A DNA stretch of 64,000 nucleotides from Astrothelium macrocarpum. Lineage: Eukaryota > Ascomycota > Dothideomycetes > Trypetheliales > Trypetheliaceae. Below the pieces are notes generated by a model. That model was not told the origin of the DNA. It worked only from the letters and a program-made list of their open reading frames with translations, and did no database searches. The position numbers were made by a program, and so were the translations under genes. Positions 54,362 through 64,000 of the stretch are shown here, piece after piece. Numbering within the stretch: the stretch's first letter is position 1; every line of letters begins with the position of its first letter. The stretch lies in contig JAGEMR010000070.1 of the NCBI GenBank assembly GCA_021030915.1, positions 1 to 64,000 on the forward strand, read 5' to 3'.

Positions 54362-55087
54362 CTACCAAGCGATATTCCCATCTCTATCGGAGAAAGTCGC
54401 GGTAGGACCATCCTTGCCCAAGGTTGCCAGCTCGACGATGCGTTGGGCGCCGAGATCAGGCGGCGCGCCATATTGGGAGTACCGGGTTAGATTGGTGCTC
54501 ACTAGTCCTGGACACGCAACATTGACCCGAGCGCCAACGTCCTCCAAGATCCGAGCGTAGTTGAGGGCGAGCATGTTAAGCGCGGCTTTGCTGGCGTCGT
54601 AAGCCTTGTAATCAATCGCGAAGAACGGTGTGTCACGAATGGTTGCCTGGGCCAGCGAACCCATGCGCGACGACACAAAGATGACCCTCGGCAGCTGCGA
54701 CTTTCGGAGCAATGGTAGCAAGGCTTCGGTCAGGCAGGTGGTTCCGATGACGTTGGTTGCAAAGGTTTGCTTGAAGAGATCGCGAGGGCTTTGGTCAGGG
54801 ATCCTTCCATCAATTAGGATGCCAGCGTTGTTGATGAGCACGTCGAGTCGGCCAAATTTCTCCTTGATGGTCTTGGCAGCCGCCACGATTGAGTCATCAG
54901 AGATGAGGTCCAGCTGGATGTCTGATGCTGCGTGGCCTTCTGCTCGTAGCGATGCTGCAATCTCGGCTCCCGCGTTTGCGTCTCGCGAGCCGACGATTAC
55001 GTGGTGTCCGTAATCCTTTGCCAACCTGGTGGCTGTGGCGAGCCCAATGCCCTGATTGGCACCAGTGATAAGAGTTATAGTGGACAT
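54362..55087 (-). CDS. Short-chain dehydrogenase/reductase (classical SDR)
   Basis: An NAD(P)-dependent oxidoreductase of 241 residues in one exon. The Rossmann glycine motif TGANQGIG lies at residues 8-15, VGSRD marks the cofactor-selecting strand end, NNAG lies near residue 87, the catalytic Ser near 140 and YDASK near 160. PGLVSTNLT follows the active site. It resembles carbonyl-reductase-like SDRs. The start MSTITLITG at 55087 is preferred to an upstream in-frame Met at 55183, because the fold begins directly here. It converges with the regulator gene (99 bp between stops) and is on the same strand as the small secreted gene. It could act on a locus B product (inference). Confidence 0.9.
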   Translation of the reverse strand: MSTITLITGANQGIGLATATRLAKDYGHHVIVGSRDANAGAEIAASLRAEGHAASDIQLDLISDDSIVAAAKTIKEKFGRLDVLINNAGILIDGRIPDQSPRDLFKQTFATNVIGTTCLTEALLPLLRKSQLPRVIFVSSRMGSLAQATIRDTPFFAIDYKAYDASKAALNMLALNYARILEDVGARVNVACPGLVSTNLTRYSQYGAPPDLGAQRIVELATLGKDGPTATFSDRDGNIAW

Positions 55088-55831
55088 GATGTTACTTTGA
55101 GATTGCAGTTTCCATGTATATGTTTGTGGTGAGCTCAGATTGGATACTTTTTGCAAAACTTGTAAATGGGTCAGTACCGGCAAGGTCTAAAGGACTTTGG
55201 AGCATACTTATATTTCTCCATGCTATGGTCTGAAGACGGTAGCACGGCTAGTTTAGCCGCGACAATCTGGCCGTGAACATGGAGTCGCCGGCGAAAATGG
55301 CGTACGGCCATTGTCGCCGGCCGTTTGCGGCTCCATAGATTGCCTATCCTCGGGAGCCTTACTACCACATTATAAATCTCATTCAACAAGAAAGCGACTA
55401 AAGAGCCATGAGCATTATAAACGGCTGAATTCTGACGCCTTGCGCAAATCTGACATCAAGTTGTTACTCTCTTACTGGACACGTTAAGAAAAGTATCTTA
55501 TTACTGAACCCGTGGTGCGGCTAACCTGTTCTGGTCACGCTACCGGTCGGATACGCCTGGATACGCATCCCACACTTCAGCGTTTGCCCGAGTAAGCTTT
55601 TTAAAAATATTTTCCTACACTTAATTAATACCCTTGTGATTACTAAAACTTAGAATTCAACGATCTCCGACATAAGTTACAACATAATATCTGAAATATC
55701 CAGAAGTATAATTCCTAGCTATCCTACGCAAATGTGCGCGACCAACAGTATCTGTACGATCATAACTCTATCCATAGCCACCTTCGCTAATCACTCCTTT
55801 GAACTTCACCTAAATACTTGCGGCTCCGCTT
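55088..55831. other. Gene-less stretch
   Basis: Promoter of the SDR gene and 3' region of the small secreted gene. The frame at 55171-55389 (minus) is unassigned. Confidence 0.5.
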
Positions 55832-56118
55832 CTAACTCAGGTCTTCAAGATTGCTGATCTCGGAAAGCGGCTTCACATAGGTAATGGATCCTTCGTCACC
55901 TCGTGGGACGATTCCACGCGTCATTGGCTTAGCGTAGTCAAGGGATCCTGGCGATGCGCCGTCAAGTACAGGCTCCGGCGTGTAAAGGTCATCGTTCTAC
56001 AAACATGAGACTTGCAAATAGCTCCGGTAAATATACCTACTTCATTCGCAATTGGAGCAGCCAAGGCGGTAGCCATCAAGTTCAAGACAATGAGCTTGAA
56101 GATTGACTTGACAAGCAT
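55832..56118 (-). CDS. Small secreted protein, candidate RiPP precursor (locus B)
   Basis: Two exons are inferred: 56041-56118 (26 codons), a 44-nt intron (GTAGGT donor, TTTGTAG acceptor), then 55832-55996, giving 80 residues. Exon 1 encodes a signal peptide (MLVKSIFKLIVLNLM... ending ALAAP). Exon 2 encodes an acidic, Pro/Tyr-containing peptide with an imperfect internal repeat: GSLDYAKPM and GSITYVKPL, each with a Tyr followed by x-K-P. A further Tyr lies in DDLYTPEP. There is no Lys-Arg pair; MTRG and VPRG are the only Arg sites. A TATA box lies at 56253-56260 on the minus strand. It diverges from a UstYa-like gene. Without splicing the frame encodes a different, basic tail ending near 55921. 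Alternatives: a secreted effector-like protein. Confidence 0.62.
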
Positions 56119-56840
56119 AGTGGATACTTGAGTTGGGTTGTGTCTGGTCTTTATGACTGGTATAAGGTTTGCTCTTTTCAGACTTGAGCCGAACACAAAA
56201 TGATCGGTAACTGAGGATGAAGTATTTCAAGGTGGGAGAGAAGGTTGAGAGACTTATATACTCACGCATTAACTAGAGCTCAAGAACCTGGAAACATCCA
56301 TGCAATGGCCCGTCTCGAATCACATTCGACTTCCGACTTTACCTGCGAGCTCCTTGCATAGTGCAATACAACATCACCGACGGGAGAAACTAGATAACGC
56401 ATGATGTTCAGTACAAACTGGGTGGCTATTCAGGGCTCCAGGTTCATTCAAATCGTTTGACCAAACAAGGAAGTCCAGACTGTAGATCACGAGGAGGTTC
56501 ATCTTCTCACGTCCAGAAGGAGCATCCCAGGACGTAGTTTTTTATCATTCTGCAAGTACTGCCAGCAAAGCGTACAGATATGCGAGGTCTACCACGTCAC
56601 TGTATGCACTGATAGCATTAATCACAGACATGGGAGCTGGTCTTCAATCGTACAGCATGGTGCCAAGGTGGGAAGGTGATATACTTGAGGATGAGGACCG
56701 GATAGGCGAGCTGCCAGCCCTCACTTTTGGTGCTATATATCTGTAGCCCTGCATTGACGCAACCTGAGCGGAGCTGCTTGGCTCATGAGCAGATGAACCT
56801 CTACGTTTTTACTGACAGTCACCGAAGAGCGAAAACGAAC
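56119..56840. promoter_or_regulatory. Shared divergent promoter region, locus B
   Basis: This gap of 722 bp lies between the starts of the small secreted gene and the UstYa-like gene. TATATAAG (minus strand, 56253-56260) sits about 135 bp before the small gene, and TATATAT (plus strand, 56734-56740) about 100 bp before the UstYa-like gene. The layout matches that at locus A, where the gap is 716 bp. Confidence 0.55.
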
Positions 56841-57824
56841 ATGCCGCATTCCGAAAAATATCTTCTTCTTAGCGATGGTGAAGCATCTGAACTTGATTCA
56901 GACTATCATTCTCAAGATTCAAAGACTCTGAGACTGTTCTCAAAGCGGAACACGTTTGTCTTATGTACTTTTTTCCTTTTGAGCCTCTCATTAGGCGTCA
57001 ATGTGGTCGGAATCTTTAGACGGTCCAATGTTGCACGCGCCGAGAGCGGCACTAAATGGGGTATTGTTCTGTCTTCACCTCTATCACTCGGTTATTAATT
57101 AGTATTCGTCCCACAACAGCCAATCTATTCTACGACGTTCCAACGCCGATCTATGGTAGCACGGAATACGGCCCTGCAATCGGAACTGAAGAAGAACGCG
57201 ACCAGCGTTGGGAAGCGTTAGACATTAGCGAAGGGATCATTGCAATCCCCGATGCTGAGGCCTTGCAATTAGGTTTGCCTCTGTCTGAAAGATTTCCTTG
57301 GGAGCAGACCTCAGGCGTCTATCTGATTGGAGCTCATCATGGGATTCACTGTTTGGTAATAAAACGCGGAAATCTTCCAATTCCAATGCTGATGAAGTCT
57401 ACAGAAGAATATCTACCGCTTCGTTACAGCAAGTCACAAAGGGAAACACACAGACTTGTCGTATGAGCATATAGTTCACTGCCTTGATAACTTGCTACAA
57501 GAGGTTTGGTGTCACGCCGACGACACCCCTTGGATGCAGCTTCCACCACAGCCGTACCGGAACAAATACGACGAGTACCAAACGCGGCAATGTAGGTCTT
57601 GGGATAAACTCATGACTTGGGCAAGACAGTACAACGCGTGCTATAAGAACGAGCATATCAAAGACGCAAATGGTCGCGAGACATACGAACCCTTCGAACA
57701 CTTTAAATACTGTCCAGAAGGGTCGCCTCACAGGGAATTGATGGAAAAGTTTTTCCGCCAAAGAGCGCAAGGCGTCAATGCGACAGAAGCGTATAACGCA
57801 ATCCATGGGCTGAAATTTACTTGA
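56841..57824 (+). CDS. UstYa-like protein (DUF3328), locus B
   Basis: A second member of the UstYa family. Three exons are inferred: 56841-57060, 57120-57355 and 57405-57824 (291 residues, in frame). The N-terminus MPHSEKYLLLSDGEAS is acidic and Ser-rich, followed by one membrane helix (TFVLCTFFLLSLSLGVNVVG). The luminal domain has NLFYDVPTPIYG, then EERDQRWEAL and DISEGIIAIPDAEA. The first HxxHC motif is AHHGIHCL and the second is YEHIVHCLDNL, followed by WCHADDTPW. These are the residues expected to bind the metal. The C-terminus carries an extra 50 residues after CRSWDKLMTWARQ. The start at 56841 is chosen because upstream Met residues lack the usual acidic beginning. It diverges from the small secreted gene. 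Confidence 0.88.
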
Positions 57825-59314
57825 AACTACTTTTCTCTCAGCTACTATAGGTTGTGGTGTTTGAAGGCCCTTGGTCTTTTGTCTTCTGCTCACTGTTGTT
57901 CTAACAATACGTTCCTCGACGCAAAATCTGGTCAAGTAATACAGTCAAAGTTAATGATGTCGCTTGGTTTCATAGCAATAGCCTTGACCATTCTGAATTA
58001 CACTTTTAGCTTCGCCGAATAGGATCAGGACGCCAGCCGGAATCTCAGTGTCATCGATACGTACCTCCTTCAGATCACTATCTCCGCGTATGTAAGAGTG
58101 GCACGACAAACTTGCAACACATTTGTCTCGTAAGAGCTAGACCTCGGTCCCTTTGTGCCTCCGCAGAAGCGCTTGAACATAGCGGCAAGATCGATTATTG
58201 TACTGGTCAGACAGGTAATAGATGCGGCGCCTTGTGAACCCTGTGTCACATATTTATGAAACATAATTAAAAGCTTACGCTTTCTACTTCTGAAAAGGGA
58301 AGTAATATTTTAGTTTCATTGCCACCTCATAAGATATTGGCGAAAGAGAACACCTGTCAAACTTTGGGTTTATTGTTTGGATGTGGTTGACAAAACAAGG
58401 CCTGTGCTGTGTAGAAACATTGGTTGTCAGCGTAGGGGATAGCGCATGACGCTATACTAACATAGCACGTGGCTGCAGTAAGGCTCGCTCGATGGACGCC
58501 TGCAGAATACGTACTAACAGGGAGATAGATTGATGTGACCGACTAAACCGCCAATACGATGCACTCGTCTGACCTTCAAGGTGTGCAGGTCCTCGACGCC
58601 CGACATACAGCGGCATGATTGGAAATTGCCTCCCTTCAGCCCATGCAACCTTAACTATCTACTCAGATTTGCGGCCCTTCCCCGATCGTCGCAATTGTAT
58701 GAGGTATTAGTTCACCAAACCGCGTTCTCGTTAACTTTTGTCTGAAACAGAACCTTACGACCTTGAGGCCAACAAGCTGAGGGCCGTGGAAGATTCCCGA
58801 TCCTTTTTACCGCAAATCACTCTACAATCCGAGTAGACTGCTCGTCGTCTCCATAGCATTCGTGTCAACCAACCAATGCCAGTTTGCAGTGGCTATGAAT
58901 TAATTATAAATGACGTGCATCAACCCTAATCTGATGGAGTTCATGATCGTTCACCATGTGGTGAAAGTTGTTTGCTTCCTAAGGCAGCAACACTCAAAAA
59001 ACGGATAAGAAGCTATTCTCCGGTTCTGCCTTTTCAGCATAGAGGGGAAGAGATCGCCGAGGCTAAAAAATAATTTCGCTCAAAAAGGCAACGATTGGGC
59101 TCAATCGGAATTTGTGCATTTGCGAAATAAGGTTAGCCAGTCGGTCCTCGTAGGAAAATATTGCAAAGCTCAACCTCACACAAAAAGTATATGCCTCTAC
59201 ACCGATTTACTGAATCTGAGCTGGTTCTTACCTGAACTTGAACCGAAGGACGGAGTGAGTACTACGTCGTGTGCGCAAGTCATCGTCGAAATTTAAGATT
59301 CATTGGATTAAGTT
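57825..59314. other. Gene-less stretch
   Basis: 1.5 kb without a supported gene. Short frames (58070-58264 minus, 59114-59296 plus) have no recognisable features. Confidence 0.5.
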
Positions 59315-60624
59315 ATGAGCAATCTTCTCAGCAGAGCCCAGGTCTTGATCTCAAGAACCGATTTTCATGCTGTGGTGAGTATCTGTACTATCGTTGTACT
59401 TATTGCAGCTGTGATCGGTGTCATCGGAAGAGCCTTCACAAAAATGGCGGTAGCAAAAACATTGGCTGCTGATGATTACACTGCTTTTCTAGCACTCGTT
59501 CGTACTTCTTTCAGAAAGTTTCTACGGTAATGCGGCTCACTATTTCCAGGCGTTTTATATCGGCCAGTCAGCTACGGTGTTAGTGGCAGCTGGGAATGGG
59601 CTTGGAAAACACTGGACTAAGTTGGCTCCTTATGAACAAAGAGCATTCGAGCAGGTAAAGATGACACCTGAAGCAGTCTGAACGGGTTTGCTAAGTTCAA
59701 AAGAGTGTTTTCGCGTCCAGCCTTCTCTTCATCATCTCTTTGGTCTTTATCAAGGTGTCTATGGTGTTTTTTATTCGAGGAATCGCACCACCGGGGTCCG
59801 CGAGCAGCCAAGCCAGCGTATATTTGGGATTCGCGATCTCAATATGGGGAGTTGCCTCATTATTTGCGGCCTCGTTCCAATGCCAAGCGCCGCAAACCTG
59901 GAAGATTGTGGATGGAATATGCTTTAATCAAGTAAGCCTCCGTCTTTGTTATTGCTTCATCGAGACTGACAATATGATCTGCAGCAAGCATTCTCGAATT
60001 CATTCAATATTTTGAGCATCCTTACTGACATGGCACTTGTCATCTGGCCAGCAGTGATTGTATTAAGGCTTCACATATCGCTCAAGCGCCGGGCTATAGT
60101 TTTTCTTTGCTTTGCTTGTAGACTCTGGTAAGTTCGATGCTCATTCTTTCATCTTTACTGCTGATGGGTCAAGCAGCACCGTTGCCGCTACTATAGTTTT
60201 GCTCGCAATCTCCAACAAGGCATTCAAGAATAGCGATCCATCATTTCATTCTTGGCGAACAGTCCTGTGTGCTCAAGTAGTAGAATGCCTGAGTATAACA
60301 ACCGCCTGCATACCTTACCTACGTCCATTCCTAGAAAGCATGGAGTCAGGACTATTACGAAGTGACGACATGCGTCGCCGGGGGCAAGAAGGCAGCTACG
60401 GTTATATTGGGCAAGGAGAAGCAAGGAAAGGCTCCTCTGCTTTCATTTGGTCTTGTGAGAGTCAGTCCGGTCGCTCACCTGCAATACTCCGCTTCGTGGA
60501 AAATCAAAGGAGCTTTTCTGCAGCGCAGACCAACTTTCTAGCAGGAGAGGACAAGCAGAGTTCTTCCAGTCAAGCTCGCATCGTAAAATCTACCGACTTT
60601 TTAGTAACTAGCCATGTAGCCTAG
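59315..60624 (+). CDS. PTH11-like integral membrane protein (fungal rhodopsin-fold domain), second copy
   Basis: Five exons are inferred: 59315-59497, 59550-59654, 59704-59931, 59985-60127 and 60174-60624. The first helix (HAVVSICTIVVLIAAVIGVI) is followed by GRAFTKMAV and AADDYTAFLAL. Then come GNGLGKHWTKL, a helix with LLFIISLVFIKVSMVFFIRG, the conserved FQCQAPQTWKIVDGICFNQ with its two Cys, and NILSILTDMALVIWPAVIVL ending in a basic cytoplasmic turn. The sixth/seventh helix region has STVAATIVLLAISN. The C-terminal tail is Ser-rich and charged. The first intron uses an unusual GTTCGT donor, but only that choice keeps frame. It belongs to a different subgroup than the 2.4-kb gene. It probably senses an external cue or has a non-signalling role; unknown. 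Confidence 0.82.
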
Positions 60625-61799
60625 TATTTGGTTGACAAGTCAGAACTACAGGCAGCTCTGTAGTGTTTAAGAGAGAGCATATCCAGAAAGAACACTTATG
60701 GCTCGCTTGATAGTTTACATGAGAAATTTCCCTGTTTCGAGAGAGGTTTGCACCTTGTGATGCGTCATTTTTGGTGCCTTGGTCACACTTGAATTGACCG
60801 AGCCTAAAAGCTTGGTTTTGATGTAAATCTCACATGCTTTAATGCTATATAGCTAATAGGCTGTGGGTTGGTCTAGAAACTTATAAGGTAGCAGACGACA
60901 AGCTGCTGCATGTACTGACTAACTAGCGCCATTGTGTAATGAGACCAGAAGCAACCACGACAATTGACTGCCCACTTGTGCAGTGAAACGTGGAACATGC
61001 TGACTTCCGTTTGGTCAAAATTCCCTCGCTTCCCCCGTGGACAGGCGTGTGAGCTGCAGATGTACATTCTGCAGTATTATCCTTCCAAGGAATAGCATAG
61101 TTTTAGTGCCTGCAATCTTTTCAGCTCCAAAACCAGCGAGGGGAAGATAGGATGCGGACCAGCTCTTTGGATCCCTGTCAAACACCCTCAAGTGTCTTTT
61201 GAATACAAAAAAGTAAACATTTAGGGTTAGGTCAAAGCTGGATGTTCGGAATATTAGAGGGCGAAATGCGAGATCTATCCCGATAAATTGCGGGTCTCCA
61301 AACTCTTCTGAACGTATTTTAAAGAGATACTCCTGAGATCCAGACAAGGATTGTTGAAAATTTCACCCTAATTGGTTCGGTGCTCGGAGCGGTGCGGTGG
61401 TCCGCATTCTGTGCTATTCAGTTACATTTCTTCAAATCCTGGTCTATTGAGATGGCTGGAAATCGTCGCGAATGATACATAAGTGAAGGCACACCGCACG
61501 CATGCAACTATCCCACTCTGGCTTATCTCTACCCGACCCATCTAGAAGGCGAACTTGCTATTTCCGCCTTCCCTCCGAGGGCACTTTCTGCTCCGTGAGC
61601 TAAGACATCAGCTGCAAACGGCGAGCCTTTGGCGCAACCTTGCTTTTGCTTCGCTTATGATTGCTGCCTCCGTTCCCATGCAAGTCTCAGCGATCATCTT
61701 CTCGTTACCGTGGTATCTGCACCACCCACGGGTAAAAAACTGTTGATTGAATCTTGCACACTAGAGCTCCCTATAGCCTTAGCTGCATAGTCTATATAC
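60625..61799. other. Gene-less stretch
   Basis: No gene is supported; the frame at 61015-61347 (minus) and others are unassigned. It contains the presumed promoter of the permease. Confidence 0.5.
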
Positions 61800-63883
61800 A
61801 TGCTGTCCCCAAGTTTGAGGGAAGAAGAAGCAGCGATGCTCTTAAAAAAGAGCCATTCGCGTGCAAATTCAATCGAAATGGACCAAATTGGGAGCAATGA
61901 ACCTGAGAGACCCAAGCCATTCGCCACGAATGATGATGACATACTCACGCGGACTGGCAAAAAACCGATACTAAAGGTTCGTCACTCAAGTCAAGAAGTC
62001 GCAAGATAAAACTAAAGATCCATAGCGAAGCTTTGGGTTCATGTCGATCCTGGGGTTCAGCTGCCTAGTCTTGAGTACATGGCAAGGAGCCTTTGTGTAG
62101 GTTCGTCACACACAATACGCATAACACAGCTGAAAACTTGAATAAGACTCTTGGGAGTAGGTCTTGAGAAGTACGTGAATCCGAAAATCTTCCGCATCAG
62201 CTTCTTATACATGTATAGTGGAGGTCCGGCTGGCATCATCTATTCGTTCATTGTTGTGTGGATAGGGAATCTCGCAACCTTTACAAGTCTCGCGGAGCTA
62301 GCGTCCATGTGCGGAGACCTTTATACATCCGCTACTCCGGCATTAACCGAATCATCTATAGGGCTCCAACGGCAGGAGGCCAATATCACTGGGTTTCAAT
62401 TCTGGCCCCAAAATCATCTCAAAAGCTACTGAGCTATGTTACTGGTTGTTGCTGCCATATCTTTCGGAGTCGGATAAATGATGCTAACATGTGACCAGGC
62501 TGGCTGACCGTTGCAGGATGGCAAGCCAATGTCGCGTCCTCAGCGTACGTGTCGGGTACCTTGATCCAAGGATTTATCGAAGTAGTCAATCCAAACTATA
62601 CTCCCAAGCTGTGGCACGCAACTCTTCTCCTCTATGGGGCGATCGCTCTCTCAATTCTTACTACAACAGTCATCGGAACGCTGTTGCCAAAGATTGAGAG
62701 TGTGCTCCTGATGATCTACGTGCTAGGTTTCTTTGGAGTCATAGTTCCTTTGGTATATCTGGCGCCTCATGGCAATTCTCGTGAGGTGTTTACAACCTTT
62801 TTGAATGGCGGTGGTTGGAGTTCACAAACACTCTCATTTTTCGTTGGTATATCAGGAAATGCGTTTGCTTTTCTAGGTGAGGCTTTTACAATTGCAGTCA
62901 TTACTTTTATTGCTGATTCTTTGAGCAGGAGCTGACTCAGTTTATCACGTAAGTCTTCACTTTCCGTCAGAACTCCAACTGACGAGAGCTAGATGAGTGA
63001 AGAAATTCGAGATGCTGCTGTAGTGGTCCCACGCTCTATCGTATGGAGCATTGTCCTGAATGGCGTCGTAGGTCTGAGCATGTACATCGCCATCCTGTTC
63101 TGTATTGGGGATCTCGAGGCTGCTACGAATTCTGATTTCGTTTATCCCTTTATCGAAGTTCTTTTGCAAGCGATAAGGTCGAAAGCTGGCACCGCGGTCA
63201 TCCTTGCGATTCTAATTGTCGTTGATCTTGGCCTGGTCATAGGAGTAGTTGCAGCCTCTTCAAGGATGTTATGGTCCTTTGCCCGAGATCGAGGAGTACC
63301 AGGATGGCGCCATATCAGCAAGGTCAACAGGGTCCCATCACAAGAAAAGATGATGGTCACTGACATCTAGCAGGTCGATCAGAAAAGCTCTATTCCTGTC
63401 TTTGCGATAATTGTCACGTCATGTGTTTCCGTGCTCATCGGTCTGATCAGTATAGGCTCTCCAGTCGCATTTAATGACGTAATATCATTGACTGTCAATG
63501 GACTTTACGCCAGCTATTTCATGGCATGCGCCCTTCTTTTACAGCGGAGAATAACCAAATCAATCAAGTCGCCTTCAGAAAAATTATTATTAGGGGATAA
63601 ATTGTATAACACGAATCTGCCAGGGAGTGCAGGAAATCTTGTATGGGGACCATGGAGAGTGCCTGAGCCGCTGGGCACAGTCGTCAACATGTTCGCTTGT
63701 GTATATCTGCTCATCGTGTTCTTCTTCGCCTTTTGGCCGCCTGCAACTCCCGTAACACCAGACACAATGAATTATAGTTGTGTGGTCATGGGATTTGCGG
63801 CCATTATGAGCACCATATACTATTTCTGGCGTGCACATAAGATATATACAGGCCCTATAGTGGACGTCAATGTCAGACACTAG
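61800..63883 (+). CDS. Amino-acid/choline-type permease (APC superfamily)
   Basis: A plasma-membrane uptake permease of the fungal GABA/choline/amino-acid transporter group. About nine exons are inferred by matching short introns to the family. The cytoplasmic N-terminus (MLSPSLREEEAAML, with DDILTRTGKKPILK) leads into RSFGFMSILGFSCLVLSTWQ. Spliced exons then give GLENGGPAGIIYSFIVVWIG, the family signature, then SLAELASMAPTAGGQYHWVS. The last splices restore GADSVYHMSEEIRDAAVVVP, the conserved E(E) motif, and VIGVVAASSRMLWSFARDRG. It ends HKIYTGPIVDVNVRH. About 510 residues and 12 helices are expected. The substrate cannot be told from the sequence. No frameshift was found, but the exons between 61978 and 62230 are the least certain. 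Confidence 0.85.
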
Positions 63884-64000
63884 AATTCGAAGGACCTACT
63901 TTGACATAAAGTCGCAGGCTACTTTAGATCCGAGCAAGGAAAAGGAAATTCCCATGAGAACTGAAGGAGGGTACGTGTGCTGGGGTTTGCTAGTGGAAGA

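Overview
The window is nuclear DNA of a filamentous ascomycete (Pezizomycotina; Leotiomycetes is a guess). The evidence is short introns (about 45-75 nt, GT..AG with CTRAC-like branch sites), fungus-only families (UstYa/DUF3328, PTH11-like rhodopsin-fold receptors, C2H2+Zn2Cys6 regulators), typical core genes (ATP15, QCR2, RPC82, NAA35, eIF2D/Tma64), and AT-rich blocks that look like repeat-induced point mutation (RIP) over dead Fot1/pogo-type transposons. Gene models were spliced by eye, so exon ends are inferences.

Layout. 1-1.5 kb: AT-rich DNA with a 15-bp tandem repeat, a foldback repeat and a tRNA-Gln(UUG). 2.4-9.1 kb: accessory locus A, with a PTH11-like receptor, a small secreted protein with KR sites, a divergent UstYa-like gene and a proline-iminopeptidase-like hydrolase. 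10.4-28.6 kb: mostly housekeeping genes (THEM6-like thioesterase, eIF2D, cyclase-family hydrolase, NAA35, ATP15, a P450, QCR2, RPC82, a peroxisomal-type acyl-CoA dehydrogenase). 29.7-40.8 kb: a disordered protein, a CapA-family protein, a His/Gly-rich repeat protein, a Delta12-type fatty-acid desaturase and an LtrA-family membrane protein. 41.8-45.7 kb: two adjacent degraded Tc1/mariner (Fot1/pogo-like) transposons. 46.2-57.8 kb: accessory locus B, with two MFS transporters (one bracketed by inverted repeats), a C2H2+Zn2Cys6 regulator, a short-chain dehydrogenase, a second small secreted protein and a second divergent UstYa-like gene. 59.3-63.9 kb: a second PTH11-like receptor and an amino-acid/choline-type permease.

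The most interesting signal is that loci A and B share one arrangement: a small gene of two exons, whose first exon encodes a signal peptide ending in ALAAP, diverges across about 0.7 kb from a UstYa-like gene with two HxxHC motifs. This is the minimal pairing of dikaritin-type fungal RiPP (ribosomally made, modified peptide) pathways. Locus A adds a peptidase; locus B adds a regulator, transporters and an oxidoreductase. The products are unknown. It remains possible that the small proteins are ordinary secreted effector-like proteins.
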